A DNA stretch of 64,000 nucleotides from Halichoerus grypus (lineage: Eukaryota > Chordata > Mammalia > Carnivora > Phocidae): NCBI RefSeq assembly GCF_964656455.1, contig NC_135726.1, positions 18,921,168 through 18,985,167 of the forward strand, read 5' to 3'. Positions within the stretch are counted from its first letter, which is position 1. Every line of letters begins with the position of its first letter. Positions 1 to 12,009 of this stretch are shown piece after piece. The position numbers were made by a program, and so were the translations under genes. The notes below the pieces were generated by a model. The model saw only the letters and a list, made by a program, of their open reading frames with translations. It did not search any database and was not told the origin of the DNA.

Positions 1-689
1 GCTGAGGTCCGATGCCTGAAGACCTCTAAGGTGCCCACAGCTGGCCCTCTGCCCCTGCCGTTCTCTCTCGGGTACCGTATGTTTTCCTGCTACTCAGCCC
101 GAGCACCGCCGGTCTCCCCTGAGGGCGCCATGGGGGTCTCAAGGATGAGGGGCAGGTGTCCCTCTTCAGTCTGTGCCATGCCCTGTCATTTGGGCCCCAG
201 GCAGGGCTGCTTGTGGCCTTAGTCTCCCCGAGATGCGCCTCTCCAACTGTCTGAGCTTCTTGCCTCCCTCCATGCCCAACCCTGCACCGCTCCTCCCTGC
301 TGGGTGGAAGTCCGTTCACAGCGCCTGGCAGGGGGCCAGCTCCAGACCACCCTTCCAGTGGGCTCTTCTCCCACCCCCGTTGTTCATCGGCAGTCAGAAC
401 CGCCCCCCTCCCACGGCCCCTGTCCCGTAGCCAGTCCTGCCAAACCCTGTTCTGAGTGGATCCAAGATGGTATCCAAGGTGGGTGGGGTGTTAAAAAGGA
501 GAATTCCTCTCCTGGGCCTCAGAGGATCACCCAGCCTTTGACAGGTGTGTGTCCCCTGGTTGCCCGTCCTCTGGCTCTTCCCTGTGGGTTTCCTTTTGGG
601 GCGGGGGAAACGCACAGGAGCCAGGGAGAGACGCCAGGCCTCTTGCACTCTTGGTCTCTTGTCTTGATTTCTTCCTTCCTTTTTCTTTT

Positions 690-890
690 CTTTTTCTTTT
701 TTTTAAGATTTTATTTATTTACTTGACAGAGAGTGAGCACAAGCAGGGAGAGTGGCAGGCAGAGGGAGAGGGAGAAGCAGGCTCCTCGCAGAGCAAGGGA
801 AGCCTGATGTGGGGCTCGATCCCAGGACCCCGGGATCATGACCTGAGCCGAAGGCAGACGCTTAAGCAACTGAGCCACCCAGGTGCCCCC
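690..890 (-). mobile_element. CAN-SINE, antisense (left unit of a tandem pair)
   Basis: Reading the minus strand gives a head GGGGGCACCTGGGTGGCTCAG-like, a tRNA-derived body and a tail ending in AAATAAATAAAATCTTAAA followed by poly-A. It abuts a second SINE of the same orientation at 891. One 15-base duplication (CTTCCTTCCTTTTTC) flanks the pair at 671-685 and 1094-1108. Confidence 0.93.
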
Positions 891-1093
891 TTTTTCTTTT
901 TTTTAAAGATTTTATTTATTTATTTGACAGAGAGAGACACAGCGAGAGAGGGAACACAAGCAGGGGGAGTGGGAGAGGGAGAAGCAGGCTCCCCGCAGAG
1001 CAGGGAGCCCGATGCGGGGCTCGATCCCAGGACCCTGGGATCATGACCTGAGCCGAAGGCAGATGCTTAACAACTGATCCACCCAGGCACCCT
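891..1093 (-). mobile_element. CAN-SINE, antisense (right unit of a tandem pair)
   Basis: This is a full-length carnivore tRNA-derived SINE read from the minus strand, about 90% like the unit at 690-890 by eye. Its body includes the (G/A)GAGAGAGACACAGCGAGAG segment near the tail that I associate with arctoid CAN-SINEs. The right-hand outer target-site duplication starts at 1094. Confidence 0.93.
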
Positions 1094-1230
1094 CTTCCTT
1101 CCTTTTTCAGTTAACATTTTAAATATGTAGTTATTTCCCCTCCTCTGATTTTGGAAAATACAGGAAGGTAGAAAGAAAACATTAAAGTCTCTTATAGTCC
1201 CAAAAAAATCTAAAAAAAAAAAAAAGGAGG

Positions 1231-1425
1231 GGGGGCGCCTGGGTGGCTCAGATGGTTGAGCGTCTGCCTTCGGCTCAGGTCATGATCCTGGGGTCCTGGG
1301 ATCGAGCCCCACATCGGGCTCCCTGCTTGGCGGGGAGCCTGGTTCTCCCTCACCCTCCTACTGTTCCCACAGCTTGTGCTCTCTTGCTCTCTCTGTCAAA
1401 TAAATAAATAAAAAATCTAAAAAAA
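1231..1425 (+). mobile_element. CAN-SINE, sense, with target-site duplication
   Basis: The element starts GGGGGCGCCTGGGTGGCTCAG and ends AAATAAATAAATAAAAAATC plus A-run. Near-identical 19-base flanks (AAAGTCTCTTATAGTCCCA at 1184-1202 and AAAGTCTCCTATAGTCCCA at 1426-1444) mark the insertion. A second A-rich tail-like run (1203-1226) lies between the left duplication and the head. Confidence 0.93.
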
Positions 1426-2027
1426 AAAGTCTCCTATAGTCCCACAGCTCAGAGGAAAGCACTGGATGCATTTTGTTGTCTTTCTTTCCAGTCTTTTTTC
1501 AAAATGTGTGAACGATTTCTCAGGGAAATACAGTTGGGTCATACTACACACAATTTTATACCTGCTGTTCTCATTGAACACTCCATTGTGGGCGTTTTCC
1601 ATGTCATTAAATGTTATTTTACGACACCATCGTTCAGTTCCTGCATGGTTTGCTGTTATATCGGTGTGCCAAGATTTCATTTTTCATTATTTTTGGTGGT
1701 GCTTGCAGTGGGCATCCATGATTATTTGCACAAAATAGATTTCTAGAGGTGAAATTGGTTTGCTGCTCCACCTTCCAACCTGAGCACTGTCCCTGTTCTC
1801 TGGGGTCAGGCCTCAAAGCCCCTTTCTCTGCTTGGGGTTCAAGTCCCAGGTGAGCTCTCCCATTGAGCACTTCCACGACACTGGCTGCATTAGACCGGAA
1901 ACCGTCCGCCCGGCAGCAGAGGGTCAGAGGTGTTGGGGGCCCAGTACCCCGTGGATCATGCTGTGCCCTGGCGCCCTGGGCTGCGCCCTTTACACAGAAG
2001 CCATCTACAGATGCTTGTGATGCATAA

Positions 2028-2255
<228 letters not shown>

Positions 2256-2394
2256 TAGTTCAGCCTTCTCTCCAAGGGCAGACAGGATCTGGGGGCTTCT
2301 GGTCCCTCCTCAAGCTGCTCTCCCCTGGTCCATTGTGATTCGATGGGTTTTTTTTAGTGTGTAAGGGAGGGAGGAGGCCAGAACCCGTGCGAAG

Positions 2395-2545
2395 CTTCGT
2401 GCACATGTGGACCTTCGTTCAGCCTCACAGCAACGCCGTGGGGCTGGTGACGTGGAAAGAAAATGAAAGTGGGCATGAGGGTCAAGACGCCTGAAGGCCA
2501 CGCAGCTGGTCAGTGGTCAGGCTGGGGGCTGGCTGTGGTCCGTGT
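2395..2545 (+). repeat. MIR-like relic
   Basis: The stretch resembles the MIR core and 3' part: CAGCCTCACAGCAACGCCGT, then GAAAATGAAAGTGGGCATGA and GGCCACGCAGCTGGTCAGTG. It lies in the TK2 intron between the exons at 2051 and 2680. Confidence 0.6.
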
Positions 2546-2679
2546 GTCCTGCTCAGAGTGGCTGGCAGGTGTTTCTCTCCACGCCTTGTGCATAGGCCTG
2601 CCTTCCCCCTCTCCCTGGCCTCCATTTCTAAGTCACAAACAGAGTCGTTAGAGCCACATATTATTTTTTTAAATCTCAG

Positions 2680-2759
2680 TGTATCTCCGGACCACCCCTG
2701 AGACCTGTTACCAGAGACTGCGGCTGAGATGCAGGGAAGAGGAGACGGTCATTCCCCTG
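2680..2759 (+). CDS. TK2: TK2 coding exon (LID region)
   Basis: The exon follows TTTAAATCTCAG and ends before donor GTAAGA. Joined to the previous exon it reads [18 protein letters not shown] then REEETVIPL (80 nt = 2+78). The arginine-rich [10 protein letters not shown] segment corresponds to the LID of deoxyribonucleoside kinases, whose arginines close over the ATP phosphates (family knowledge). Human TK2 has RLKKRCREEE at this place as I recall it, so the LID arginines are kept. The exon ends in phase 0. Nothing suggests a pseudogene. Confidence 0.96.
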
Positions 2760-3369
2760 GTAAGAGCCCCCTTGAAGCTGCTTAATGCCCGAGAAACTAC
2801 CTCCATCCCTCCGTGAAATCATTGTGCTGTCGCGGACAGAGAAACGGGAACTGAGCATACTGCGGGGTAAGCTTGGACTTCCTCCGTGGCCCGAGACGCT
2901 GTGTGAAGTTCCTGGGGCCCGGGTCGCCGTGGTTGGCGCCCTCTGGGCCCAAAGGCATCCCTTCTCCCGCTGCCCACCAGGCGCCCCCCAGGGTGTGTCC
3001 TGTCCACCTCCTGAGGATTGCTTGCCTTTGTGCCCAGCTCTGGAGCCTCGCTAGAACACTCCCTCCTGCTTGCAGCTCCGTCCCCGGTGCTCAGTGCAGT
3101 GCTGGGCTCCGAGGCTGTCCTCTCTGGTACTTGCCCAGTGCCTCGCCCTTCCGGGTGCTGGCTCAGGGCCACAGGGCCTCTCGTCAGGACTGTTGTAACT
3201 GTTGAACTGCCCTCCTCGTCCTGTTCCTTCACTCCCCACATGCCCTCCCAAACCTGGCCTCCACGTTGCTGCTGGGGAGGGATGTTTCCAGGACAGAGCA
3301 CCACTCATGCAATTTCCCAGCCACCAACCCTTCGGTGTCTTGCTGCCGTCTAGTGTAAAGTCCCCACTG

Positions 3370-3780
3370 TCGCGTGCCACCTCGAATCCTGCTGGATCCA
3401 CGTTACCTCCCTCTACTCCTTGCCTTTCATGCTCTGGCCACAGAGACTAGTCGTGGCTACACACACACTCACACTCACCCTGCACTTACACCAATGTGCT
3501 TTTGTGCAGTGGCTTCTTTTGCCTTCCAAGTTCAGCTTAGATGTCACCTTCTCCAGGAAGCCTTCCTTGACCTTCCCTCCATTGTGATCCCCTAACCTCT
3601 GGGATTATGATGGTCACAACCCTAAGGACAAGCATACTGAAACTGTTTGTTTATATGTTTTGTTCTCCATCCCTCATCAAACTGTGAGCTTTTTAAGATT
3701 AGGTTTTATTCCCTGCATCCCCAGCGTGTTTCCCAGGGCTTGGCACCTAGGAGTTGCTCAGTTAATACTGAACTGAATGC
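3370..3780 (+). repeat. L2 LINE 3' end relic
   Basis: The stretch carries classic L2 3' phrases: CAGCTTAGATGTCACCTTCT, CCAGGAAGCCTTCCTTGACC, then ACTGTGAGCTTTTTAAGATT and GGGCTTGGCACCTAGGAGTT. Orientation is sense on +. It may begin earlier, near 3220. It is intronic in TK2. Confidence 0.8.
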
Positions 3781-4902
3781 CCCATGTGAATGCCACTGGG
3801 ACAGAGCCTGGGCAGGCATTTCCTGGGATGGGTCTGAGCTCAGGATGGGCTGGTCTAGGGGCCCTGGAAGACCCGCCTGGCTCCCGAGGCCCACCCAACC
3901 TTGTTTTCCCCAGGTACCAGTAAGGTTGATGCCAGCCATGAAGGCATAGGCCTCCTTCTGGGTAGCTCCTTTGAAATCCGGAGACAGGAGTGGTTGGAGG
4001 AAGGGCACAGTGGAGCGGGGCTGGGTCAGGCCATGGTAGGGCAGGGCCGCTCTGTGCGGTGACCCAGATGTTCTGAAGAAATGACAAGTCTGGAGTACCT
4101 CCAGGCCATTATTAGCCGGGCCTTTATCTCAGCATTTCTGACAAGGCCTATAGGACACATCTGTTGTTGCCAAGGGATAACTCGATGGTGGATGAAAAGG
4201 TGGCATTGCGGTTTCCCTGGGAGCTTCTGGGCTGGCAGTAAATTGCTGCTTGGGAAGGTGGCCGTGGGTGGTCAGAGCACCGTGGCCTGCGCGTGAGAAA
4301 GTGTCTGTCCAGTCCTGCGTGGTGCAGAGGTGCTGATGGCTTAGGGGCATGTCCGGGCCTCTTTCCCCCTGGCTTCCACCTTGTGGGGCTTTCTGAAGTT
4401 AGTCTTCATGGTCTAGAGGGCTTACAGGTCACAAGTTGTTGGGTGGGGTGGAAGCAGCGGGAGTGGGTCTCCTAGGCCAGTGAGGGTCACAGTCCTCTTG
4501 GGAAGGACAGAGTGGGGATGTCAGAGGCTGTCCAGGGCTGGGAAGCTCAGTCATGGAGCAGCTGTGGACCCCAGCATGAAGGAACTGGTGGCCCTGCTGA
4601 TGGACAAGTGGGCATCAGCGTGAGAAGTCAGGTGGGAGGGTGTGTGCGGGGCACCATCGGAGCAGGGCAGTGCTGGGGAGGGGGAGTGGGTGGCGGGAGG
4701 GGCGCCTCTAACTGTCGCCATGGCCCGGCTGGCTGGGGCGGGGGGGAGTGGCTGCATTTATGACTGTCTGCCTGAGCCAGGTTGGCAGTTGCAGACCCCT
4801 TTGTCCAAGCCACTCCCCGTGGTCATGGACGTTCACGCCCCTGCCCGAGGTCCTTGCTGGAGAGGTTTGCTCCCCTGCCTGCTCCCGAAGGCCTGGGTAC
4901 AT

Positions 4903-4928
4903 GTGTATGTTTGTGTGTGTGTGTGTTT
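4903..4928. repeat. short TG microsatellite at a TK2 acceptor
   Basis: A TGTGTATGTTTGTGTGTGTG run lies just upstream of the acceptor at 4936 and forms part of its polypyrimidine context (GTTTCCTGGCAG). Confidence 0.8.
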
Positions 4929-4936
4929 CCTGGCAG

Positions 4937-5017
4937 GACTACCTGAATGCTATTCACCACCTCTATGAGGAGTGGCTCATCCAAGGGGGCCTTTTCCCTG
5001 TGGCAGCCCCTGTTCTG
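4937..5017 (+). CDS. TK2: TK2 coding exon ([14 protein letters not shown])
   Basis: The exon lies between acceptor TTTCCTGGCAG and donor GTAAGT and is exactly 27 codons in phase 0. It reads [20 protein letters not shown] then PVAAPVL. Human TK2 has the closely similar [20 protein letters not shown]. This is the helix and strand after the LID in the kinase fold. Substitutions relative to human are conservative and the frame is open. Confidence 0.97.
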
Positions 5018-6149
5018 GTAAGTCCCCCTCGTAGGGCTGGAGACTTTTCTGGAAGGAGGAGTGACCTGGGGAATGTCAGCCACTCTGCAGTCTGGGGAGG
5101 GGCCAGGTCCTTTAGAGCTGGAGGATCAAGAAGAAGGAAGCAGGGAGGGTAGAAGGGGCCCTTTCTCTCTCCTGGTCCCTATTCTGGACTGAGTCTCCGG
5201 GTCTGTTGGACAGACCCGAGAGAAGGTGACCTGTCCCGTGTCATTACACCGGTGGCCACAGTAGCATCTCACTTATCCAGCATCGTCCGTGATGGAGCGT
5301 TCCAGATGGCTGAAGGCTCTAGACGTGGGTTTTGGCTTTAGCCCCTTGGGATGGTGGTCTCTCTGATGCAACCACCCCTTCTCCAGTGGATGGCAGCCAC
5401 GGAGCCTCGTTGCCCCTCTCCTCGGTGACCCAGGGCATCTGAAGGAACACCAGTTGCTGTCCTGGGCTGGTACCCAGTGGCGCCCCTAGGAGGTGCTGAG
5501 GTGTGTAGGACGGTTTGCCCCAGACCACTAATGTCTTTGAGTTCGTGCGTTAGCTTTGTGTAGCAGCTTGTCCTGCCGACACTCGCCACTTCTAATTGCG
5601 TGCCGTTCCCGCCCCGCCTTTCCCTGCTTCCCTGTCCCCTCCTGCCCTGCTTTGCTGCTGCTCAATTTCTTCAGGCAGGCAGATGGATCCCGAGACGTCT
5701 GGCGATGTGCGCCCAGTGTGGGATCTGAGGGAGGGACATCTGTGTGGGCTGCTCGGAAACTTCTACTCATCATGGTGCTTCCAGGCCATGAGGTTGCTGG
5801 AAAGTGAGATATTACTGTACTGGATTTTTAAGGAAGTAACATCTGTTTCCCCCCCCCCCCCTCGTTATTGGATAATATAAAACGATGGGGGAAAAAAAAA
5901 TCATTCACGGGCTGGCTGCAGGGACAACCGTAGTGGATTCTTAAGTGGAAATGTAGTTGAGAATGTGAATTGACCTAGAACCTGGTGCTGTTCTGCTCTA
6001 ACCCTCCTTTTTATCTGCCTGTGACCTTGGACTTCTCTGCCCCTCTGCGCCTCCTCCTGTGTGCCTCCGTCTCTCTCCCTCTTCATGTGTGACGGGAGGA
6101 TGGTGTTGAGGTCAAGCGCAGCCCTGTGACCCGTGTGTTTAATTTCCAG

Positions 6150-6248
6150 GTGATTGAGGCTGACCACGACGTGCAGAAAATGTTAAAACTCTTTGAACAA
6201 AACCGGGACCGAATATTAACTCCAGAGAATCAGAAACATGGTTCATAG
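6150..6248 (+). CDS. TK2: TK2 last coding exon with stop
   Basis: After acceptor TTTAATTTCCAG the exon reads [20 protein letters not shown] then [12 protein letters not shown] and stops at TAG (6246-6248). The human C-terminus, as I recall it, ends RILTPENRKHCP, so the terminal residues differ but the length matches. The four exons together encode about the last 115 residues of a protein that is about 265 residues in human. The N-terminal mitochondrial targeting peptide, P-loop and ERS motif are outside the window. Confidence 0.97.
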   Translation: MIEADHDVQKMLKLFEQNRDRILTPENQKHGS

Positions 6249-6574
6249 GATGGGGAAGATCATGCCAGAAAAATGCTGCCAAGTTAGCTATTAGGAGCAA
6301 TTTGGAAATATCCACTCTCAAGAGGGCTTGATATCTGGCCACATTTGTTTTCCTGATGGTCTTTTCCTCTTTGCCAGTGTCTTCATCCTGGGTCTCTGGC
6401 CCTTGAGGGTAAATGACAAATGGGACCAATGGGTTTGTCATGCCCTTTGGTGTGTGCAACCTTGCATTCCCCAGCACCTCTCCTGCTGGTTTCCCGCTGC
6501 TGGGTCCCCGTGATTAAGGGGAGAGCCGCCTGAAGTAATGCTGGGCTTAGGGTCTCTAACTGCCGACCACCCAG

Positions 6575-6700
6575 GACGGTGAGGTAGTGGCCTCACATCC
6601 CAGGGAAGAAGTTGAAGCTCAGAGAGGCTAAGAGACTCCCCCAGGGTCACAGAGCCAGGGACAGTGGCGTTGGCACAGTTCAGACTCGGGGTGACTCTCA
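6575..6700 (+). repeat. MIR relic in TK2 3' UTR
   Basis: GAAGCTCAGAGAGGCTAAGA followed by CAGGGTCACAGAGCCAGGGA is typical of the MIR core and 3' part. Both the 5' and 3' ends are eroded. Confidence 0.7.
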
Positions 6701-7939
6701 AACATTCTCGCCCTCCTCCTGAGAGCCTGCCTTCCCTTGCTAGAGACCTCACGTGTGTATGGGGAGATCGGCAGTGCACGGAGTCAGTACCATCATTTTC
6801 TCATTATCTGAGCCGCTCTCGAGGACAATCGATGCTCTTAGACTTTCACAGAGTTGGGTCGTGTTTGGCTTGAGCCCGGTGTTCAGTGGTTTCCCAGCAG
6901 GAGGCTGCTGTGGCATTGACCACCTCGGCATCTGCACTTCCATGTCCTTAGGAGAATCCTGCGCGGGCTCCTGACTGGTGTCGGTCTCCTTGGTGACGAA
7001 GGCCTTGCTGGAGCTGCTGTCAGTTCTCCGTCGGGGAAATGGCTTTGGTGCCTGGGTGGTTTGCCCAGGGCCAGGCTGGGGAAGGGGCCCACCAGCCCTG
7101 GCTTCTGAGGCCTCCGTACTCTGTACTGGCCTTGTGCGAAGAGCTTTGCCCTTGGAATTACTGAGAGTTTGGGGTCCCGGGGAGAGACGCAAGTGGCCTT
7201 AAGTCTTTCTGAAATGTTTTTCCATCCAAGGAGACCCTTGGACCATACAGCATGAAATCATCTTTATTGGTTCGGAAAATATCCTAGCTTCCCTCAGCTG
7301 CAGCAACTCATCAAAGCCACCACTGTCTCTTGAGTCAAGTGGGAAGTAAGAGAAAGAACATTCTTTTAAGGGGGGCAGTCTGGACTGGAAGATCAGGGCT
7401 TGCAAGCAAAGGCTCTTGGGAGCCCTGGTGCTCCTGATATTTTGGAGGTGGGTGGAGAGAGCTTCGAGAAGACTGGTTGTAAACATGGGGAGGGGTCAGT
7501 TGTGACTTTGGGGCAACAGGCCTCAGCCTCTCCCGAGCAGTGGTTGGCATCGGTGACGGTTGGAAGGCCTCGTCCCAGCCTCTGCGTGAGTGTGGCACCT
7601 GTGCGTGCAGCTCTCTGACTCGACGTGGGTGACCGGAGCCCTGGTGGTCCCGCCCCAGAGGGAGGCAGGCACTGTGACTCCTGGACCAGTTCTTGGGCTC
7701 CATGGGCAGGAGGAGGGGCAGCAGCCCAGTGGGGACATGTCTCTCGGCCCAAAGGTCAGGGACCGATCAGACGTCGGGGGGAGGCAAGGGCCTATGCTGC
7801 CCGGTATCTTGACGAGCCAGGGCAGTCTTTGGGAATTTGTAAGTGAACAGTCCAGGATTCCCCCCCACAGCTCAATTTGAGCATCTGTTTTGGGGGAAAT
7901 GTGATTTTAAAGAAAGTAAAGTCTTGCCCCGTGGTCGCC

Positions 7940-7945
7940 AATAAA
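7940..7945 (+). promoter_or_regulatory. candidate TK2 poly-A signal
   Basis: This is a canonical AATAAA in CGCCAATAAATCCTTCACC, about 1.7 kb after the TK2 stop. Cleavage would be expected 10-30 bases downstream. It is a sequence match only. Confidence 0.45.
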
Positions 7946-7965
7946 TCCTTCACCTAAAACCTGAT

Positions 7966-10140
7966 GTTAATCTTGGCGTGCTGCCTAGGCCAGTGATTTT
8001 AGCCCCCCGCAACAGCATCCTTTTGCCAGTAGGATAATGTGTTTTTATTTTTTTAAACCCCATCTTTCCTAACATGGGCTGTACGGGTCCAGGAGAGCTC
8101 ACCATCCTCCTGCTCTGGCACCGTGGAGCGGATGCCGTGTGTCTGCAGCAGCCGGGGCAGGGGGCTGAGATCTCGCGGGCCAGCTGTGTCCCACGAAACG
8201 GCTGGTGCCTGGCTTGCACGGACGAGGGTTGCTCTCCCTGTGTGGCAGGCAGGGCTGGTGGCACCGGGGGGCGCGGAGCAGCTATAAAAGCCAGGGCACA
8301 AAGAGGGCAGACGGCACATGGTAGGCACGGGGCCTAGTTTTTAGAGCAGAGGGGAGGCCCGCGGGGACTCTCAGGAATGGCTGGGAGGAGCATGGCGGGG
8401 CTGGCGTCTCTAAATTGCCGACAGAGCAAGCCAGGGCAATGACATCCCCGCTAGGCTGGTGTCGCCCCATTCTTACCCTGAGGTGGGGTTCCGTAGGGCA
8501 TAACGGGAGTACGCCCCGGAGTGGCCCCAGCTGCTTTGACTCTCGGTAATTAAAAAATTTTTTTGAATAGCACATGTTTTCTTTTAGTTAGCATTTTTAG
8601 TGAAATAATTCTAATTTACTCGTCACCTTTTTAATTTTATATGCAAAAGACATAATTAGAATCATTCAGAAATATTTCGTGTACCTGGTGATTAAAAAAA
8701 AAAAATGAGATAGAAGTGTATTTCTGTGTCACATCGAAGTGCGGAAGTGGGTGATTCAGTGCTGGTGTGGTGGCTCCAAGGCCATCGGGGTCCCGGGCTC
8801 TTGCTGGCTTTCTGTTCCCAGTTCAACTTCCTGGTTCGTGGCTTCCTTCCTGCAGGGACTTCCCTGTCCAAGATGGTGCCAGAGCTCCTCCTCCGGCTAC
8901 TGCTGGCATCAGGACATACTGTCCCCCGCTCACACGTTAATTCTAATGTGGATGATGACCTTTGCAAGGCACAACTGAGATAAGCTGGAAGGTTCTAGCA
9001 AGATTTTGCCAGAGGCCTTGGAGGTGGGGCAAAGGCAGGAGGGAAGTCGGGACTCAGGGGCCGGACTACGGCGTCAGGGCCGTGGTGCCCTGTGGCCCCA
9101 CCTGTCCCTCCCTTCTGCCCTCACATCACATCTCCCTCACCGCCTGGTGCTACAGTGTCCTCGGTGTCCGCGGCTCAACCTGCCTCCTGCGTTGGGTGGA
9201 GCCAGGTGCGGGCACAGACCGCCGGGCCGACGCACTCCCACTGCGTGGCTCTCAGGAGGCCCTCCTAACTGTGGACCCTGGGAAATGATGTCACCTTTCT
9301 GTTTCTCTTCCTACCCCCTTTCATTAACACCTGAGCCCCTCACCTAGATACGAAGTCCCATCCCTCGCCCCCTCCCCCTCCCCCTCCCCGCCTGTGGAAT
9401 ACCTCAGTCAGAGACCCTTCCAGGGCCTCCCACAGACTCCCACCCCAGACCTGGGGAAGGATTGAAGCATTTACAACTCTGAGAGCAGGTAGATGTTTCC
9501 AGCCTGCCCCTAGGTGCTGTTCAATCTATGCCATCTTGTTTTCCTAGAGCCCTGGGGCCGGATGAGGGCGCTCACTTCAAATGCTCCCCTAGCTGTGGAA
9601 TGAGCAACATTCATCCCCGTGGCCTCTCCAGCCTGAGGAATTACAGTTATTAAAGTAATTGATGAGCTCCTGGAAATGTCAGCCCTCCCTGTTGAAAATC
9701 TAATAACAATAATACCCTGCCTGGTGCCTCTGGGCTTTGGCAGTGGATTACTCACCCGGGGCCCCAGGGTCACTGGCACGGGGCTTTCTTTTCCTCATAA
9801 CCCCAACCCCTCAGGTCCCCTAAGGCCGAGTGAACTCTGTGTTCCTCTACTTTACATAAGATAGTGAGCTTGCTAAAGGCTGTCATTAAACAGAAGCCAA
9901 AAGACAGCCAGTCTTGTGGAGTCCAGAGTGGGTATTGCATTTACTGCCATCTTCCTAAATTTCTGCATTTCTTGGCTTTTCTCTTCTTCAAGGCTGGGGT
10001 CTGTGGAACACAGGTGTTCTGGGAGATAATAATAGGTGTCCTGAGAAAGAAGGGTTCCGTAGTCTGGGAAGTTTGGGAAGCACCACCTGGGTACTTTCTC
10101 TGAGACGCACAAGGTACATTAGTTAAACTCAAGTAGTCCT
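7966..10140. other. intergenic stretch downstream of TK2
   Basis: This is unique-looking DNA of mixed composition. I see an A-run near 8694-8704, a (CCCCTC)-type pyrimidine run at about 9364-9392 and no exon or clear mobile element. Long open frames here are short and without recognisable domains. Confidence 0.6.
9364..9392. repeat. CCCCTC-type low-complexity run
   Basis: Four or so units of CCCCCTC make a C-rich strand that could form an i-motif, with G-rich runs on the opposite strand. Confidence 0.75.
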
Positions 10141-10334
10141 GTGATCAAACCCCCTTTTCAACTTTATTTAATCCTGGGACTCTCAAACTCATTGACAGTA
10201 GAACCCCTCTTTGGGGAATAGCCATTAACAGTCTCCACGCGTGCTCGTGTTCCTCGGAACACACATTGAGAATAGCACTGTTTTAGGGGACCTGCACCTG
10301 CGGCTGACTCGGCTTTTGTGCCCTTTGGGAGTCT

Positions 10335-10540
10335 CTAGCTCCTGGTTCTCCACCTTCAGTGCATCTGAATTCCCCGGAGGGCATGTTAAAACATGGATTA
10401 CGAGGCCCACCCCCAGAGTTTCCAATTGAGCAGGTCTGGGGTGTGCCCGAGAATCTGTTCTCTGACACCGTTCCAGGTGACGACGAGGCGGTGGTCCAGG
10501 GACCACCCTTTGAGAGCCACCTCTCTTGATCGACACTTTC
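10335..10540 (+). mobile_element. MER5-like hAT relic
   Basis: CACCTTCAGTGCATCTGAAT, GAGGCCCACCCCCAGAGTTT and CACCCTTTGAGAGCCACCTC match the plan of the MER5 nonautonomous hAT family: an end with TCTCA and AGAACC-type sequence, and an internal segment about CCCACCCCAGA. The element is diverged. The 5' flank at 10155-10240 may be a second, poorer copy. Confidence 0.65.
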
Positions 10541-12005
10541 TAGAATTGGCCATCCCTGAGTCCCAAGAAAACTTGGCCCCTTGTTGGTTGTTGAACGTCT
10601 TGTGAGTGTTGGTTCTCCTGTCAAATGAGAGAATTGCTCACTTCTCAGGACATGGAAGGGGTCTGGACCAGGGCCCGGTATGCGGCAAGTGTCCCTGGAA
10701 ATGTTCGTTCATCTGATGTGGCCCAGAAAACGGGGCCTTAAAGCAGGTACTTGGCTGAGTAATGGCAGCAGCTGCAGGGACTGGCACTTTCCATTGGAGT
10801 GGTGTGGATGCGTGCTCTCACCAGCTAGTCAGGGGGCCACCTGGACTGATCTGTTCAGTAGGTACAGGTCACAGGCCTCTTTGAGGCTGACCTTCGGGAC
10901 CGTACCTCTGAAAAGTGCATCATGGCCCTTCTGGAATAACAGAGCATGGGGCAGGCAATTGGCCTTTCTTTTCTTTTTAAAAATGTTTCTGCTTCTCATG
11001 GGGACTCTGGATCTATAGCTGGCATCCTATGGCATGAGAGAGGGGCCTGGAGAGACAGAGCTGCTTCTCAGGCCATGGGAACGGACACCACTTCTTATAC
11101 CAACAAGGCCCTGGATTCCTTACACAATAAACTGATGTCTTCTTGGAGATCTCCTTCTCAGTGGGCTCAGGTGACCTCTCACTCTTCCTTTCCCTAATGC
11201 GCAGAGCAGATTTATTTGTAGCCAGAGATGGGTAGATGTTGGCAGCTCCAGGCTCATCTTAGGAAATGCCCAGAAAAAATAGACAATGGCCAGTTGTTAA
11301 GTTTTAAGTGACTCTTACCTTTTGGGATCCACTTGGCTTTGTGGGTGGGACTTGGGCTTTGGGATCAGAATACAGGCTGGGCTCCCATTTCCCTGGTTGT
11401 TGGGTGCAAGACTTTGGGCAGGTCACCTCACTTCTCTGGTCCTGTTTCTTCCTCCCCTGGACACCGGGCTTCTGTTTTCTCCCTCATGAGGAGAGACGCT
11501 GCACAGACTATGAAGGGGGATGGACACAGAGGGTCTGGAGCCACGCCAGGCTACTCCCTGTCCTTCAAACCCCTTCCAGCTCTCTGTAGTTGGCTGGAGA
11601 AGAGACCAGACTTTCTTGCACCTTCCTGGAGGGGGAAGCTGTTAGTGGGCTGCTCCAGGCCAGGGTGGTGGAGATGCTGCATTTTCATTTTTAAGACCTG
11701 CTTCTTCATCAGTGCCATGGGGGAGCTAGTAGTTCAGCATCTTCGCCAGCCATTTGCTTAGCCCAGAGTCCTCGGGCCATCTGTAAGCAGGCCTCTCTTC
11801 TCTCCCTGTCTTTCGACAGCACTTCCCATGCACCAACTCTGTGCCAGGCCCCGTGCTGGGTGACAGGTGCACACTGGTGAACAGGACAGACACGGCCCCT
11901 CCACTCATGAAGCATGTAGTTTAGCTCCTCCTAGATGCCCCCGTCCTGAAATACCCCTGAGAAAATGCACACTGAGGCAGGAGGGCACCAGCAGCCCCTC
12001 AGCAT
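10541..12005. other. intergenic stretch, mostly unrecognised
   Basis: I see an AATAAA at about 11125 (CACAATAAACTG) that could be a distal TK2 poly-A site, and at 11820-11930 an L2-type phrase (CAACTCTGTGCCAGGCCCCG, then GAACAGGACAGACACGG). Nothing else is supported. Confidence 0.5.
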
Positions 12006-12009
12006 TCCC

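Larger units (their letters stand above)
6249..7965 (+). other. probable TK2 3' UTR
   Basis: The stretch between the TK2 stop and the first good downstream poly-A signal (7940-7945) has no splice-supported exon. It includes a MIR relic at about 6575-6700. A 147-codon minus-strand frame (6749-7192) crosses it, but I recognise no protein in it. The UTR end is inferred; later signals, for example at about 11125, could give longer forms. Confidence 0.5.

Noticed and set aside
1231..1300. tRNA gene
   Set aside because: The tRNA-like head with A/B-box remnants belongs to a CAN-SINE with tail and target duplication; the same holds for the other SINE heads.
6749..7192. 147-codon minus-strand frame in the TK2 3' UTR
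   Set aside because: Ser/Pro/Thr-rich without a recognised domain or splice sites; stop-poor GC composition can explain it.
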